Translations under genes and position numbers: made by a program
The notes under the pieces: model-generated
Seen by the model: the letters and a program-made list of their open reading frames with translations, nothing else
Databases searched by the model: none
What the model was told of the DNA's origin: nothing
Part shown: in pieces, positions 35,309-44,458 of the stretch
How positions within the stretch are numbered: position 1 is the first letter of the stretch
How the letters are laid out: the number at the start of each line of letters is the position of its first letter
Source of the DNA: Aliiroseovarius marinus
Lineage (GTDB): Bacteria > Pseudomonadota > Alphaproteobacteria > Rhodobacterales > Rhodobacteraceae
Length of the DNA stretch: 64,000 nt
Direction of reading: 5' to 3'
Assembly: GCF_004360145.1 (NCBI RefSeq)
Contig: NZ_ML178712.1
Span: 290,179 to 354,178, forward strand

Positions 35309-36825
35309 GAACGGATCAGGCTTTCGCCGGTCATTTCGGCCGGTTGCTCAAGCCCCATCAACTCCAGAACCGTGGGGGCCAGATCGGCCAGACGCCCATG
35401 CGACAGCGAGATCCCATCAGGGCCGCCCATCAGAACCACGGGCACCAAATTGGTGGTGTGCGCAGTGTGAGGTCCGTTCGTGGCGTCATCCCACATGGTC
35501 TCGCAGTTGCCGTGGTCTGCGGTGACGATCATCGCGCCGCCGACCTCTTCCAAAGCAGCAATCACCTGCCCCAAACCGTCATCGACAGCTTCACAAGCCG
35601 CGATGGCCGCGTCGAGGTCCCCGGTATGGCCGACCATGTCGGGGTTGGCGAAATTGGTGACAATCAGGTCAAAACCGTCACGGATCGCCTGCACGAAATG
35701 CTCGGTCACGTCGGGGGCCGACATCTCGGGCTGCAGATCATAGGTCGCGACCTTGGGTGACGCGGCCATATAGCGGGTCTCGCCCTCGACCGGGTCTTCC
35801 TTGCCGCCATTCAGGAAGAAGGTGACATGCGGATATTTCTCGGTCTCGGCGGTGTGGAACTGGGTTTTGCCGTGCTTGGCGACCCATTCGGCCAGCGTGT
35901 TCACGATGTCGCGCTTGGGGAAGCAGGTGGTCATATAGGCGTTATGAGCGTCGGAATACTCGACCATGCCCAGCAGAGCGGACAAGGTCGGGCGGGTGCC
36001 CACGTCGAATTCATCAAATCCCGGCTCACCAATGGCGCGCAGGATCTCGCGGGCACGGTCGGCGCGGAAGTTGATGAAGAAAAGGCCATCGCCATCTTGC
36101 AGACCGGCATGTTCGTCAATGATCACCGGGCGGATGAATTCATCCGTGGTTTCGTTGTTGTAGGCCGAGGAAATCGCCGCATCGACCGAACTGAAGATCT
36201 TCCCCGTGCCATGCGTGATCGCATCATAGGCCAGCGAGACACGCTCCCACCGATTGTCGCGGTCCATCGCGAAATAGCGGCCCGAGAGGGTCACGATCCG
36301 CGCGCCGTCGGGCAGGTCTGCCTGAAACGCAGCCAGCTGTTCGCGGGCGGATTGCGGGGCCACGTCGCGCCCGTCGGTGATGGCGTGAATGGCGACCGCC
36401 AGACCAGCCTCGGTCAGTGCTTTCGCGGCTGCGACGAGGTGATCCTGATGCGAGTGCACACCGCCGGGGCTGACAAGGCCCGCGATATGGGCAGTGCCGC
36501 CTGCGGCTTTCACTTTGGCGGCGAAATCCAGAAGGGCGTCGTTCTTAAAGAAGCTGCCATCCTCGATCGCCAGATCAATTTGACCCAGATCCATCGCCAC
36601 CACGCGGCCTGCGCCGATATTGGTGTGGCCGACCTCGGAATTGCCCATCTGGCCGGTGGGCAGGCCCACATCGGGGCCGTGGGTGATCAAGGTGTTCGAC
36701 GGACAGGTCGCCATGAGCCGATCAAAATTAGGCGTCTTCGCCAACGCGGGCGCGTTGAAAGCGGTCTCCTCGCGCAGGCCCCATCCATCCAGAATGCACA
36801 AAACAACGGGTTTCGGGGTAGTCAT
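35305..36825 (-). CDS. gpmI: 2,3-bisphosphoglycerate-independent phosphoglycerate mutase
   Basis: A 506-residue di-manganese enzyme of the alkaline-phosphatase superfamily, interconverting 3- and 2-phosphoglycerate. The start MTTPKPVVLCILDGWGLRE and the nucleophile region GLPTGQMGNSEVGHTNIGAG are diagnostic, together with the late TADHGNCETMWD. GAGGA precedes the ATG at 36825. It is first gene of the gpmI-envC-ctpA unit. Confidence 0.96.
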   Translation of the reverse strand: MTTPKPVVLCILDGWGLREETAFNAPALAKTPNFDRLMATCPSNTLITHGPDVGLPTGQMGNSEVGHTNIGAGRVVAMDLGQIDLAIEDGSFFKNDALLDFAAKVKAAGGTAHIAGLVSPGGVHSHQDHLVAAAKALTEAGLAVAIHAITDGRDVAPQSAREQLAAFQADLPDGARIVTLSGRYFAMDRDNRWERVSLAYDAITHGTGKIFSSVDAAISSAYNNETTDEFIRPVIIDEHAGLQDGDGLFFINFRADRAREILRAIGEPGFDEFDVGTRPTLSALLGMVEYSDAHNAYMTTCFPKRDIVNTLAEWVAKHGKTQFHTAETEKYPHVTFFLNGGKEDPVEGETRYMAASPKVATYDLQPEMSAPDVTEHFVQAIRDGFDLIVTNFANPDMVGHTGDLDAAIAACEAVDDGLGQVIAALEEVGGAMIVTADHGNCETMWDDATNGPHTAHTTNLVPVVLMGGPDGISLSHGRLADLAPTVLELMGLEQPAEMTGESLIRS

Positions 36826-36902
36826 GGCAAGGTCCTCTGTCTGCTCGCCTTCTATCTATGGGGTCAGAGGGGCAGGTGCAACGGTTGAGGCGCGGCCCGG
36901 CG

Positions 36903-37424
36903 TTACTCGGGTGCGATCTGCAGTGCGTCGTTGAAGCGGTTGAAGGCGCCGGTCAGGGCGATGCGCCATGTCAGCTCGACGATCTGCGCGTCGGAGAGAT
37001 GGGCGCGGAGGGCCTCAACCTCGGCGTCGCGCATCTTTCCGGCGCGGGTGGTAACGGCTTCGGCATAGCGGACCACATCGCGTTCAAGCTCGGTCAGCTC
37101 GGGGTGATTTTCGACGTCCAGCAGACGGTCTATGCCTTCGGCGCTCAGGCCGGTGACTTGCAGCTTGGGGCCGTGGTTCGTGGTGCAATAATCACAGGCG
37201 TTGATCTTGGACACGGTGACCATCGCCAGCTCGGACAGCCGCGCAGGCAGGGTCGTGCCGTCACGCAACGCGGTCAACATCGCGCCTACCTGATTCAGCA
37301 CGGGTGGGTGATGCGCGGCGACCCGAGACCAATTCTCGAAAGCGCCATAGTCGGCCATCTGGTCAAATGCCGCGCGGGTCTGGGCGTCGAAATCGCGATC
37401 GGGCTTTTCAGGCAAACGGGGCAT
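36903..37424 (-). CDS. AhpD-like carboxymuconolactone decarboxylase family protein
   Basis: A 173-residue all-helical protein. The AhpD-type redox site is visible: a Glu in SELAMVTVSKINACDYCTTNHG, the C-x2-C at residues 77 and 80, and the His six residues after the first Cys. Such proteins act as peroxidases or thiol-disulfide enzymes. The physiological reductant and substrate are not known. It is a single gene between gpmI and rlmH. Confidence 0.85.
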   Translation of the reverse strand: MPRLPEKPDRDFDAQTRAAFDQMADYGAFENWSRVAAHHPPVLNQVGAMLTALRDGTTLPARLSELAMVTVSKINACDYCTTNHGPKLQVTGLSAEGIDRLLDVENHPELTELERDVVRYAEAVTTRAGKMRDAEVEALRAHLSDAQIVELTWRIALTGAFNRFNDALQIAPE

Positions 37425-37511
37425 GGGCGCGGTCCTTCTTTGTGGGGAAGGTGCGGGGCATTGGCCGAAGGTTCAAGGGCGCGGGTGCGGGTTCACTGGA
37501 AGGTGATCTAC

Positions 37512-37982
37512 TTAAACCCGATGATACGGGCTGCCCGCCAGAATACTCGCCGCGCGATAGAGCTGTTCGGACAGCATCACGCGGACCAGCATGTGGGGCC
37601 AGACCATTTTGCCGAAAGATAGGCTGGCGTCGGCCTTGGCGCGCAGGGATGGGTCGATCCCGTCCGCACCACCGATGACAAAGGCGACATCCTGACGCCC
37701 TTCGTCCCGCCAGCGGCCCAGAAGCTTGGCGAAATCCGGCGAGGACATGACCTTGCCGCGCTCGTCCATCGTGCAGATCAGCGCGCCTTTGGGAATGGCA
37801 CGCTCCAACAGGGGCGCTTCGGCAGACATGCCGCCACCCTTCTTGTCTTCGACTTCATGTATGGAAAGCGGTCCGAGGCCCAGTGCCCGCCCGGTCCGGT
37901 CGAACCGGGTGGTATAGTCGTCGATCAGCTCAAGCTCGGGCGATTTGCGCAGCCGTCCGACCGCGCAGACATGCACGCGCAT
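37512..37982 (-). CDS. rlmH: 23S rRNA (pseudouridine1915-N3)-methyltransferase
   Basis: A 156-residue SPOUT methyltransferase. The knot region FVIGGADGID and the end HMLVRVMLSEQLYRAASILAGSPYHR are diagnostic for RlmH, which modifies helix 69 of assembled 70S ribosomes. It lies 17 bases downstream of rsfS, a conserved pairing, and both concern the large ribosomal subunit. Confidence 0.95.
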   Translation of the reverse strand: MRVHVCAVGRLRKSPELELIDDYTTRFDRTGRALGLGPLSIHEVEDKKGGGMSAEAPLLERAIPKGALICTMDERGKVMSSPDFAKLLGRWRDEGRQDVAFVIGGADGIDPSLRAKADASLSFGKMVWPHMLVRVMLSEQLYRAASILAGSPYHRV

Positions 37983-37998
37983 AATATCGCCCCCTTGA

Positions 37999-38364
37999 TC
38001 AGGTCGTGGCGTCTGCTGCGCCGGGTTCCATCCACATCTTTTCCAGTTGATAGAACTCGCGCACTTCCGGGCGGAACACGTGGACGATCACGTCGCCCGC
38101 GTCGATCAGAACCCAGTCGCCCTGACCCTTACCTTCAAGCTTCGAGAAGACGCCCATTTCCTGCTTCAGCTTATCTGTCAGCTTTTCGGAAATGGCTGCC
38201 ACCTGACGTGTCGAACGGCCCGAGCACACAACCATGTTGTCGGCCATCTGCGACTTGCCGTTGAGGCTGATCACCACAACGTCTTCGGCTTTGTCATCTT
38301 CAAGGGACTTCAGGACAAGGGCCAGCATCTGCTCGCTGGCGGTTTTTCCGGGGTTAGCCGTCAT
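37999..38364 (-). CDS. rsfS: ribosome silencing factor
   Basis: A 121-residue protein (from the ATG at 38364) that binds ribosomal protein uL14 and blocks subunit joining in poor conditions. Recognised by KAEDVVVISLNGKSQMADNMVVCSGRSTRQVAAISEKL, and by GDWVLIDAGDVIVHVFRPEVREFYQLEKMW. A TTG start at 38409 would add a 15-residue leader. The ATG overlaps the stop of a tiny upstream reading frame (38361-38420). It is followed by rlmH. Confidence 0.93.
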   Translation of the reverse strand: MTANPGKTASEQMLALVLKSLEDDKAEDVVVISLNGKSQMADNMVVCSGRSTRQVAAISEKLTDKLKQEMGVFSKLEGKGQGDWVLIDAGDVIVHVFRPEVREFYQLEKMWMEPGAADATT

Positions 38365-38420
38365 TTCGGGATCCCCTGCGGCTGCGCCTGATGCAGCCTC
38401 TGTTTGCAAAGACAGGACAT
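38361..38420 (-). CDS. 19-codon reading frame coupled to rsfS
   Basis: On the minus strand an ATG at 38420 is preceded by a perfect AGGAGG, only three bases away. It opens a 19-residue frame (MSCLCKQRLHQAQPQGIPK). Its TGA overlaps the rsfS ATG in the ATGA arrangement. This could be a leader that couples translation, or the ribosome site may instead serve a non-ATG rsfS start at 38409. The peptide itself has no known counterpart. The short spacing is suboptimal. Confidence 0.35.
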   Translation of the reverse strand: MSCLCKQRLHQAQPQGIPK

Positions 38421-38540
38421 TGTCCTCCTAACATGACACACCGTTCCGCCCCGGTGCTGGGCATAGAAGAATCGTAACACCGCGAGCAGATAAGCTCAAT
38501 CCACAGTGTTTCAAGGAGACGTGAAGGGTGTGTAAACAGG

Positions 38541-39908
38541 TCACGGATCGATTTTGGGGCCTGCATCCTCTAGCATCCGCACCTCGCGCTGCGGGAATGG
38601 GATCGAGATGCCGTGCTCGTTGAACGCATCCCACAGCGCCAGATAGACATTGCCGCGAATGTTGGTCAGCCCGCCGGACGGATCGTCGATCCAGAAGCGC
38701 AGGATATAGTCGACCGAGCTGTCCCCGAAGCCGACGATATGACAAACCGGCGGGCGGAAACTGAGCACGCGGTCTACGCTGCGGGCGGCATCGATTGCGA
38801 TCTTGCGGACTTGGTGGGGATCGTCGTGATAGGCGGTGCCAAAGAAGATATCCAAGCGCACAAAGGCGTTGGTGTGGGACCAGTTGACCACCTGCCCGGT
38901 GATCAGGTCTTCGTTCGGGATCAGGTATTCACGACCGTCGCGCGTGACGACTGAGACATAACGCGCGCCCAATTGCTCGATCCAGCCAAACGTGTCGCCA
39001 AGGCTGATCACGTCGCCAGGCTTGATCGACTTGTCCAGCAGGATGATCACCCCGGACACAAGGTTCGACACGACCTTCTGCAGACCAAAACCAAGGCCCA
39101 GACCGATGGCACCGGACAGGAAGGCCAGCCCGGTCAGATCCACGCCGACTGCTTTCAACGCGATAAAGAAGGCCGCTCCATACAGCCCCATCTGCAAGAA
39201 CTTGACCGCCAGCACCTTCATGGATGGCGAGATATCCTCGTTTTCCTGAATGCGCGCGGCGGACCCGCGGCTGAGCATGCGTGCCAGCGCAAAGAGGATG
39301 CCAAGGATGACCGCCACACGCAGGATCGTCCAAAGCGAGATGCGGAAGTCCCCGACTTCAAGTGCGAGGTTATCCAGAACGCTGGCGGTTTCTTCGGTGA
39401 TGCCAAGGAAGTAGAGCGTCACATAGACCCACATGCCCCACATGGCGATGCGGCGTATCACGCGGTTTTCGATGACAAAGGCGGCAAGGCCAACCAGCAG
39501 CCACGCGGTGACCATCGTTGCCACAAGCGCAATCAGGTAACTGCGCGACGGCCATGTGACCTCGCGCATCACCGACACGGTGCCCCATGACAGCACGATA
39601 TAGGCCATCATCGCGATGCGATTGCGCAGGTGGATGGAAAAGCGCAGCTTGCGTTTGGACCACCCTTCGCGGGCGCGCAGCCATGTCTCGACCTTGGGAA
39701 GCAGAAGCCGAGAGATGATATAGGCCGTCGCCGCCAGCCCCAGCATGATCAGAACCTGATACAGGCGCCATGTCTGGCCAAGGCTGATCACGAAGTCGCC
39801 GCCGTCTTCCCACAGCGCCCAAAGCTGTTCGGTCAGGGACGGCCCCACCGCGTCCGCGGGTTCTGCGGGCGTCTCTGGTTTGACCTCTGCTGCGGGATCC
39901 TGCTCCAT
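38541..39908 (-). CDS. MscS-family mechanosensitive channel
   Basis: A 455-residue membrane channel. Five or six hydrophobic helices (residues about 45-240) precede the MscS pore helix region (GLAFLSGAIGLGLGFGLQKVVSNLVSG) and the beta-domain DVISLGDTFGWIEQLGARYVSV with the typical LIPNEDLITGQVVNWS. It releases solutes during osmotic downshock. The ATG at 39908 has AAAGGAG upstream. It is the extended-N-terminus type rather than the small MscS. Confidence 0.9.
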   Translation of the reverse strand: MEQDPAAEVKPETPAEPADAVGPSLTEQLWALWEDGGDFVISLGQTWRLYQVLIMLGLAATAYIISRLLLPKVETWLRAREGWSKRKLRFSIHLRNRIAMMAYIVLSWGTVSVMREVTWPSRSYLIALVATMVTAWLLVGLAAFVIENRVIRRIAMWGMWVYVTLYFLGITEETASVLDNLALEVGDFRISLWTILRVAVILGILFALARMLSRGSAARIQENEDISPSMKVLAVKFLQMGLYGAAFFIALKAVGVDLTGLAFLSGAIGLGLGFGLQKVVSNLVSGVIILLDKSIKPGDVISLGDTFGWIEQLGARYVSVVTRDGREYLIPNEDLITGQVVNWSHTNAFVRLDIFFGTAYHDDPHQVRKIAIDAARSVDRVLSFRPPVCHIVGFGDSSVDYILRFWIDDPSGGLTNIRGNVYLALWDAFNEHGISIPFPQREVRMLEDAGPKIDP

Positions 39909-40003
39909 TCCCTCTCCTTTTTTGGCAGCATGGCATGGTCCCATGCGGAAGGTCCAGAGCCTCGCCCCTTGCCCTGAAGGGCGGGAACGGTTATCTCAGC
40001 GCC

Positions 40004-40090
40004 ATGACTCGGATTTTTGACATGGATGACCACGCGTTCTTGCCGTGGCGCTTTTACGGCGCCCAGAACGCTGTGCTCGCCCGACTATAA
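40004..40090 (+). CDS. possible 28-residue leader peptide before leuC
   Basis: An ATG-started frame encodes MTRIFDMDDHAFLPWRFYGA plus eight residues ending VLARL, and stops at TAA 40088-40090. The last four codons hold two Leu codons, one the rare CTA, and a third Leu lies mid-peptide. A 7-bp hairpin begins six bases later. This resembles an amino-acid attenuation leader for leuCD, but the ribosome site is weak and there is no Leu run, so it is tentative. Confidence 0.3.
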   Translation: MTRIFDMDDHAFLPWRFYGAQNAVLARL

Positions 40091-40096
40091 GCTGTT

Positions 40097-40114
40097 GCCA
40101 CCCGCACGGGTGGC
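40097..40114 (+). promoter_or_regulatory. hairpin between the leader frame and leuC
   Basis: GCCACCC at 40097-40103 and GGGTGGC at 40108-40114 form a perfect 7-bp stem with a four-base loop. No T-run follows, so it is a structural element rather than a simple terminator. It lies 72 bases upstream of leuC. Confidence 0.45.
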
Positions 40115-40185
40115 TGCTCATCGCCTGTATTCGGGCCGATGATCCCTGTCACACATCACACCTTTGACCATCCACGGAGAGCGAC

Positions 40186-41595
40186 ATGACCGCCCCGAAG
40201 ACACTCTATGATAAAATCTGGGATGCCCACGTAGCCCACGAAGCTGAAGACGGCACCTGCCTGCTGTATATCGACCGCCACCTGGTACACGAAGTGACCA
40301 GCCCGCAGGCGTTTGAAGGCCTGCGCATGGCCGGCCGCAAGGTACACGCGCCGGACAAGACCATCGCCGTTCCGGATCACAACGTGCCCACCACTGCGGG
40401 CCGTGAAGACCCGGCACAGATGACCGAAGAAAGCCGCATTCAGGTGGCTGCTCTGGACAAGAACGCCAAGGAATTTGGCGTGCATTACTATCCGGTATCG
40501 GACGTCCGTCAGGGCATCGTGCACATCGTTGGCCCGGAACAGGGCTGGACCCTGCCCGGCATGACCGTTGTCTGCGGCGACAGCCACACCGCGACCCACG
40601 GCGCGTTTGGCGCACTGGCCCACGGCATCGGCACCTCGGAAGTTGAACACGTTCTGGCCACCCAGACGCTGATCCAGAAAAAGTCCAAGAACATGAAGGT
40701 GGAAATCACCGGCAAGCTGAAGCCGGGCGTGACCGCCAAGGACATCACGCTGGCCGTGATTGGCGAGACCGGCACCGGCGGCGGCACCGGTTATGTCATC
40801 GAATATTGCGGTGAAGCGATCCGCGATCTGTCGATGGAAGGCCGTATGACCGTCTGCAACATGGCCATCGAAGGCGGCGCCCGCGCTGGCCTAATTGCCC
40901 CGGACGAGACCACCTTTGAATACGTCAAAGGCCGCCCGCATGCGCCGAAAGGTGCCCAGTTCGAGCAGGCTCTGGAGTACTGGAAAACGCTCTTCACCGA
41001 CGAAGGCGCGCATTTCGACAAGGTCGTCACGCTGAAAGGCGAAGAAATCGAGCCGGTTGTGACTTGGGGCACCTCGCCCGAGGACGTACTGCCGATTTCG
41101 GGCGTTGTTCCCAGCCCCTCGGATTTTGAAGGCGGCAAGGTCGACGCGGCTGCACGCTCGATCGACTATATGGGCCTGACCCCGGGCCAGAAACTGACCG
41201 ACATCGAAATCGACACCGTCTTCATCGGTTCGTGCACCAACGGCCGTATCGAAGATCTGCGCGCCGTGGCCGAAGTGGTCAAAGGCAAGAAGATCAAAGA
41301 CGGCATGCGCGCCATGATCGTTCCCGGCTCGGGTCTGGTCCGCGCTCAGGCAGAAGAAGAAGGCTTGGCCGAGATCTTTGAGGACGCTGGCTTTGAATGG
41401 CGTCTGGCAGGGTGTTCGATGTGTCTGGCAATGAACCCCGACCAGCTGTCCGAGAACGAGCGCTGCGCCTCGACCTCGAACCGCAACTTCGAAGGTCGTC
41501 AGGGCTATAAAGGCCGCACCCACCTGGTGTCGCCCGCAATGGCCGCCGCAGCTGCCCTGACCGGCAAGCTGACCGACGTTCGTGACCTGATCTAA
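40186..41595 (+). CDS. leuC: 3-isopropylmalate dehydratase, large subunit
   Basis: A 469-residue aconitase-family subunit that isomerises 2- to 3-isopropylmalate in leucine synthesis. Cluster Cys are in [11 protein letters not shown] and in [44 protein letters not shown] and the late [27 protein letters not shown] are diagnostic. GGAGAG precedes the ATG. It is followed after 12 bases by leuD. Confidence 0.97.
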   Translation: MTAPKTLYDKIWDAHVAHEAEDGTCLLYIDRHLVHEVTSPQAFEGLRMAGRKVHAPDKTIAVPDHNVPTTAGREDPAQMTEESRIQVAALDKNAKEFGVHYYPVSDVRQGIVHIVGPEQGWTLPGMTVVCGDSHTATHGAFGALAHGIGTSEVEHVLATQTLIQKKSKNMKVEITGKLKPGVTAKDITLAVIGETGTGGGTGYVIEYCGEAIRDLSMEGRMTVCNMAIEGGARAGLIAPDETTFEYVKGRPHAPKGAQFEQALEYWKTLFTDEGAHFDKVVTLKGEEIEPVVTWGTSPEDVLPISGVVPSPSDFEGGKVDAAARSIDYMGLTPGQKLTDIEIDTVFIGSCTNGRIEDLRAVAEVVKGKKIKDGMRAMIVPGSGLVRAQAEEEGLAEIFEDAGFEWRLAGCSMCLAMNPDQLSENERCASTSNRNFEGRQGYKGRTHLVSPAMAAAAALTGKLTDVRDLI

Positions 41596-41607
41596 GAGGA
41601 CCGCAAA

Positions 41608-42213
41608 ATGGAAAAGTTTGAAAAACTCCAAGGTATCGCGGCCCCTATGCCGCTGGTGAACATCGACACGGATATGATCATCCCGAAAGTGTTCCTGAAG
41701 TCGATCGCCCGCACCGGGTTCGGCAAGAACCTGTTTGACGAGATGCGCTATAACCGCGACGGCACCGAGATCGAAGATTTCGTGCTGAACAAACCGCAAT
41801 ACCGCGACGCCGAGATCCTGATCGCCGGTGACAACTTCGGTTGTGGTTCCTCGCGTGAACACGCCCCGTGGGCGATCGCTGACTTCGGCATCAAATGCGT
41901 CGTGTCGACCAGCTTTGCGGACATCTTCTTTAACAACTGCTTCAAGAACGGCATCCTGCCGATCGTCCTGCCGCAAGAGCAGGTCGACATCCTGATGGCC
42001 GACGCGGAAAAGGGCGCCAACGCCCGCATGACCGTGGATCTGGAAGCGCAAGAAATCACCACCTCGGACGGCGAAACCATCGCGTTTGAAGTGGATGCGT
42101 TCAAGAAACACTGCCTGCTGGAAGGGCTGGATGACATCGGTCTGACCATGGAAAAGAAAGCCTCAATCGACGCTTTCGAAGCCAAGGCATCGGCGGCCCG
42201 CCCCTGGGTCTGA
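41608..42213 (+). CDS. leuD: 3-isopropylmalate dehydratase, small subunit
   Basis: A 201-residue swivel-domain partner of Leu[34 protein letters not shown] and [17 protein letters not shown] are typical. AGAGGA precedes its ATG. A strong terminator follows the stop, so leuCD is a transcriptional unit and leuB must have its own promoter or read-through. Confidence 0.97.
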   Translation: MEKFEKLQGIAAPMPLVNIDTDMIIPKVFLKSIARTGFGKNLFDEMRYNRDGTEIEDFVLNKPQYRDAEILIAGDNFGCGSSREHAPWAIADFGIKCVVSTSFADIFFNNCFKNGILPIVLPQEQVDILMADAEKGANARMTVDLEAQEITTSDGETIAFEVDAFKKHCLLEGLDDIGLTMEKKASIDAFEAKASAARPWV

Positions 42214-42235
42214 TTGCCTAAAACACAACCACAGG

Positions 42236-42266
42236 AAGGGGTCGACCATAGCGGTCGGCCCCTTTT
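42236..42266 (+). terminator. terminator after leuD
   Basis: AAGGGG..CGACC at 42236-42247 pairs with GGTCG..CCCCTT at 42253-42264, about 12 bp with one G-T pair and a five-base loop, followed by T residues. It is a well-formed Rho-independent terminator. Confidence 0.88.
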
Positions 42267-42467
42267 TGGTGTCTATTTGGTGCATTCCCGCACCATTTGT
42301 GGCCTTTTTGGGGCAAAACTCCCTCGGATTGTACGCAAAGCCTTGCGCCCCCCTGCATTTCCCGCGCAGTCTGGGCGAAACCACCCTGGTTTGACCCTGG
42401 CGAGGGGACAAGCGGCGGAACAAGGATGCGGCACGAACCGCACCGTCCGTATAGCGGAGGAAGAGGC

Positions 42468-43310
42468 ATGGTTAGACGACTGATTGGCGCCATCGTGCGT
42501 GCCGGTCTTATGGTGATGTTGGTCGCCACACCTTCGGTCCTGGTTCCAGGAGTAAGCGCCGAGGGTGGTCAAGTTGTGGCCATACTAGCCTTGGCTGCCG
42601 CTGCCCTGACCGTGTTCGAATACGCCACCCCCTATCCCAGCATTGTCGAGTTTCGGAACGCCCCACCCTTCAACCGCATCCGCTTCCTGTCGCTGTTTGC
42701 CTCGATCCTGTGCCTGTCGATCATCGCCCGCTCGCAGACCGACCCGTCCATCGCGGTCGAGTTTCTGACCTCGATCGGCATCCTGATCGGGCAGGCGATT
42801 GATTTCCCCTACAGCCCGGTTCACGCGGTGGTCTCGCTTCTGCCTGCGGATGCCCCGTTCGCGGATCTGGTCCAACTGCGCGCCTTTGCGGGGATGAGCT
42901 ATCTGATCTCGCTTCTGTCCATCGCGGTCTTCCTGATCGCGCTGCGCCTCAGCAACTGGCCCTTCTTCCGGCAGGAAACCTTCAACCTGTGGGTCAACCT
43001 GCCCACCTTCAGCCCGACCCGCAGCGGCGACATCGTACGCCGTTTGAAGCGGGACGCACGCTGGAACATTGCCCTTGGTTTCCTGCTGCCGTTCGTCACC
43101 CCGATCATCGTGGTCGAAACCGCCGCCCTGTTTGACACGTTCGAGACCATCGAAACCCAGACCCTGATCTGGACGGTGGCCGCATGGGCCTTCCTACCCG
43201 CCAGCCTGTTCATGCGCGGGATCGCGATGCTGCGGGTGGCTCAGATGGTCAGCACAGTGCGCGAACGGAACGGGGCTTCGGCCCGCAATGGGCAGCCCGT
43301 CACCGCATGA
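42468..43310 (+). CDS. membrane protein of unknown function
   Basis: A 280-residue integral membrane protein that I do not recognise. It has an apparent signal-like N-terminus (MVRRLIGAIVRAGLMVMLVA), then about five hydrophobic segments: residues 38-50, 68-85, 95-107, 140-160, and a final pair near 207-258. A loop contains NLWVNLPTFSPTRSGDIVRRLKRDARWN. GGAGGAAGAGGC before the ATG at 42468 fixes the start; an in-frame upstream ATG at 42297 lacks such a site. Its stop overlaps the start of the next gene (ATGA). Confidence 0.65.
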   Translation: MVRRLIGAIVRAGLMVMLVATPSVLVPGVSAEGGQVVAILALAAAALTVFEYATPYPSIVEFRNAPPFNRIRFLSLFASILCLSIIARSQTDPSIAVEFLTSIGILIGQAIDFPYSPVHAVVSLLPADAPFADLVQLRAFAGMSYLISLLSIAVFLIALRLSNWPFFRQETFNLWVNLPTFSPTRSGDIVRRLKRDARWNIALGFLLPFVTPIIVVETAALFDTFETIETQTLIWTVAAWAFLPASLFMRGIAMLRVAQMVSTVRERNGASARNGQPVTA

Positions 43311-44383
43311 AACGAACTCTTCTGGCGCTGTGGCTGGCGCTTGTTCCCTGCACTGCTTTGGCCGAGGTGCTGCGTATCGCGACCTATCACGCCGACATCC
43401 GCAAAAAGGGGCCGGGGCTACTCCTACGGGACATCCTGAAAAACGATCCGCAGATCGCGGCGCTGGCGCAGGTGATTGCGCAGGCCAAGCCGGATGTCCT
43501 GGCGCTTCAGGGCTTTGACTACGATTTGGAAGGCCACGCGCTGGCTGCGTTTCAGGATGTTTTGAAGGCTGCAGGTCACCCGATGCCCCACAGCTTCGCC
43601 GCCGCCCCGAATACCGGGATCGACACCGGGATTGATGTGGATGGCGACGGTCGCCTGGCCGAGCCCGAGGACATGCAAAGCTATGGCCGCTACACCGGTG
43701 AAGGCGGTATGGCAGTGCTGTCACGGGTGCCGATTGGGGACGTGCGCGATTTCTCGGACATGCTGTGGACGGACCTTCCCGGCGCGCTTCTGCCCGGCCC
43801 GGATGAAACGCCTTTCCCAACGCCTGAGGCGCTGACGGTCCAACGGCTCAGCAGCGTCGCCCATTGGGACATCGAACTGCGCCCTGATAACGCGCCTGCG
43901 TTTCACCTGCTCACCTTCCACGCCAACACCCCCGTCTTTGACGGTCCCGAAGATCGCAACGGCCGCCGCAACCATGACGAGGTCACCTTCTGGGCCAAGT
44001 ATCTGGACGGCACCCTAGACTTCCCCGCGCCCGAGGGGCCGGTAGTCATTGCCGGGAACGCCAACCTAGACGCGCTGGACGGAGACGGTCGCCACGAGGC
44101 AATCCAAACGCTTCTGAGCCACAAGCAGCTGCAAGACCCCCGCCCGCAAAGCGCCGGGGGAGCAGCCGCCGCAGATACGGACCATCGCGCCGACCCGGCG
44201 CTGGATACTGCCGACTGGCCGGACCAGAAACCGGGTAACCTGCGGGTCAGCTATGTGCTGCCCGACGCCCGCCTGCGCGTGGTGGACAGCGGGGTGATCT
44301 GGCCCCTGCCCACTGATCCGTTTGCGCAAACGGTCGAAACCGCGTCCCGTCACCGGCTTGTCTGGGTCGACATTGCGTTTTGA
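43307..44383 (+). CDS. secreted endonuclease/exonuclease/phosphatase-family protein
   Basis: A 358-residue protein with a signal peptide (MKRTLLALWLALVPCTALAE). The fold of the EEP (DNase I-like) superfamily is suggested by VLRIATYHADIRKKGPGLLL, KPDVLALQGFDYDLEG, FHLLTFHANTPVFDG, VVIAGNANLDALDGDGRHEA and the final ASRHRLVWVDIAF. Several usual catalytic residues are changed (Gln in place of Glu in LALQGFD, Asn in place of the DxN Asp), so activity is uncertain. It overlaps the membrane protein gene by four bases. Confidence 0.7.
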   Translation: MKRTLLALWLALVPCTALAEVLRIATYHADIRKKGPGLLLRDILKNDPQIAALAQVIAQAKPDVLALQGFDYDLEGHALAAFQDVLKAAGHPMPHSFAAAPNTGIDTGIDVDGDGRLAEPEDMQSYGRYTGEGGMAVLSRVPIGDVRDFSDMLWTDLPGALLPGPDETPFPTPEALTVQRLSSVAHWDIELRPDNAPAFHLLTFHANTPVFDGPEDRNGRRNHDEVTFWAKYLDGTLDFPAPEGPVVIAGNANLDALDGDGRHEAIQTLLSHKQLQDPRPQSAGGAAAADTDHRADPALDTADWPDQKPGNLRVSYVLPDARLRVVDSGVIWPLPTDPFAQTVETASRHRLVWVDIAF

Positions 44384-44458
44384 GCCTTTGTTTTCTTGAC
44401 CCTGAGTGCCGGGCAGGCTAGGCCCATCTGCGACGAATTCAGTGCAAGGAATGCCCCC

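Noticed and set aside
40891-42111. Minus-strand open frame opposite leuC and leuD
   Set aside because: Antisense to strongly conserved genes with no domain of its own.
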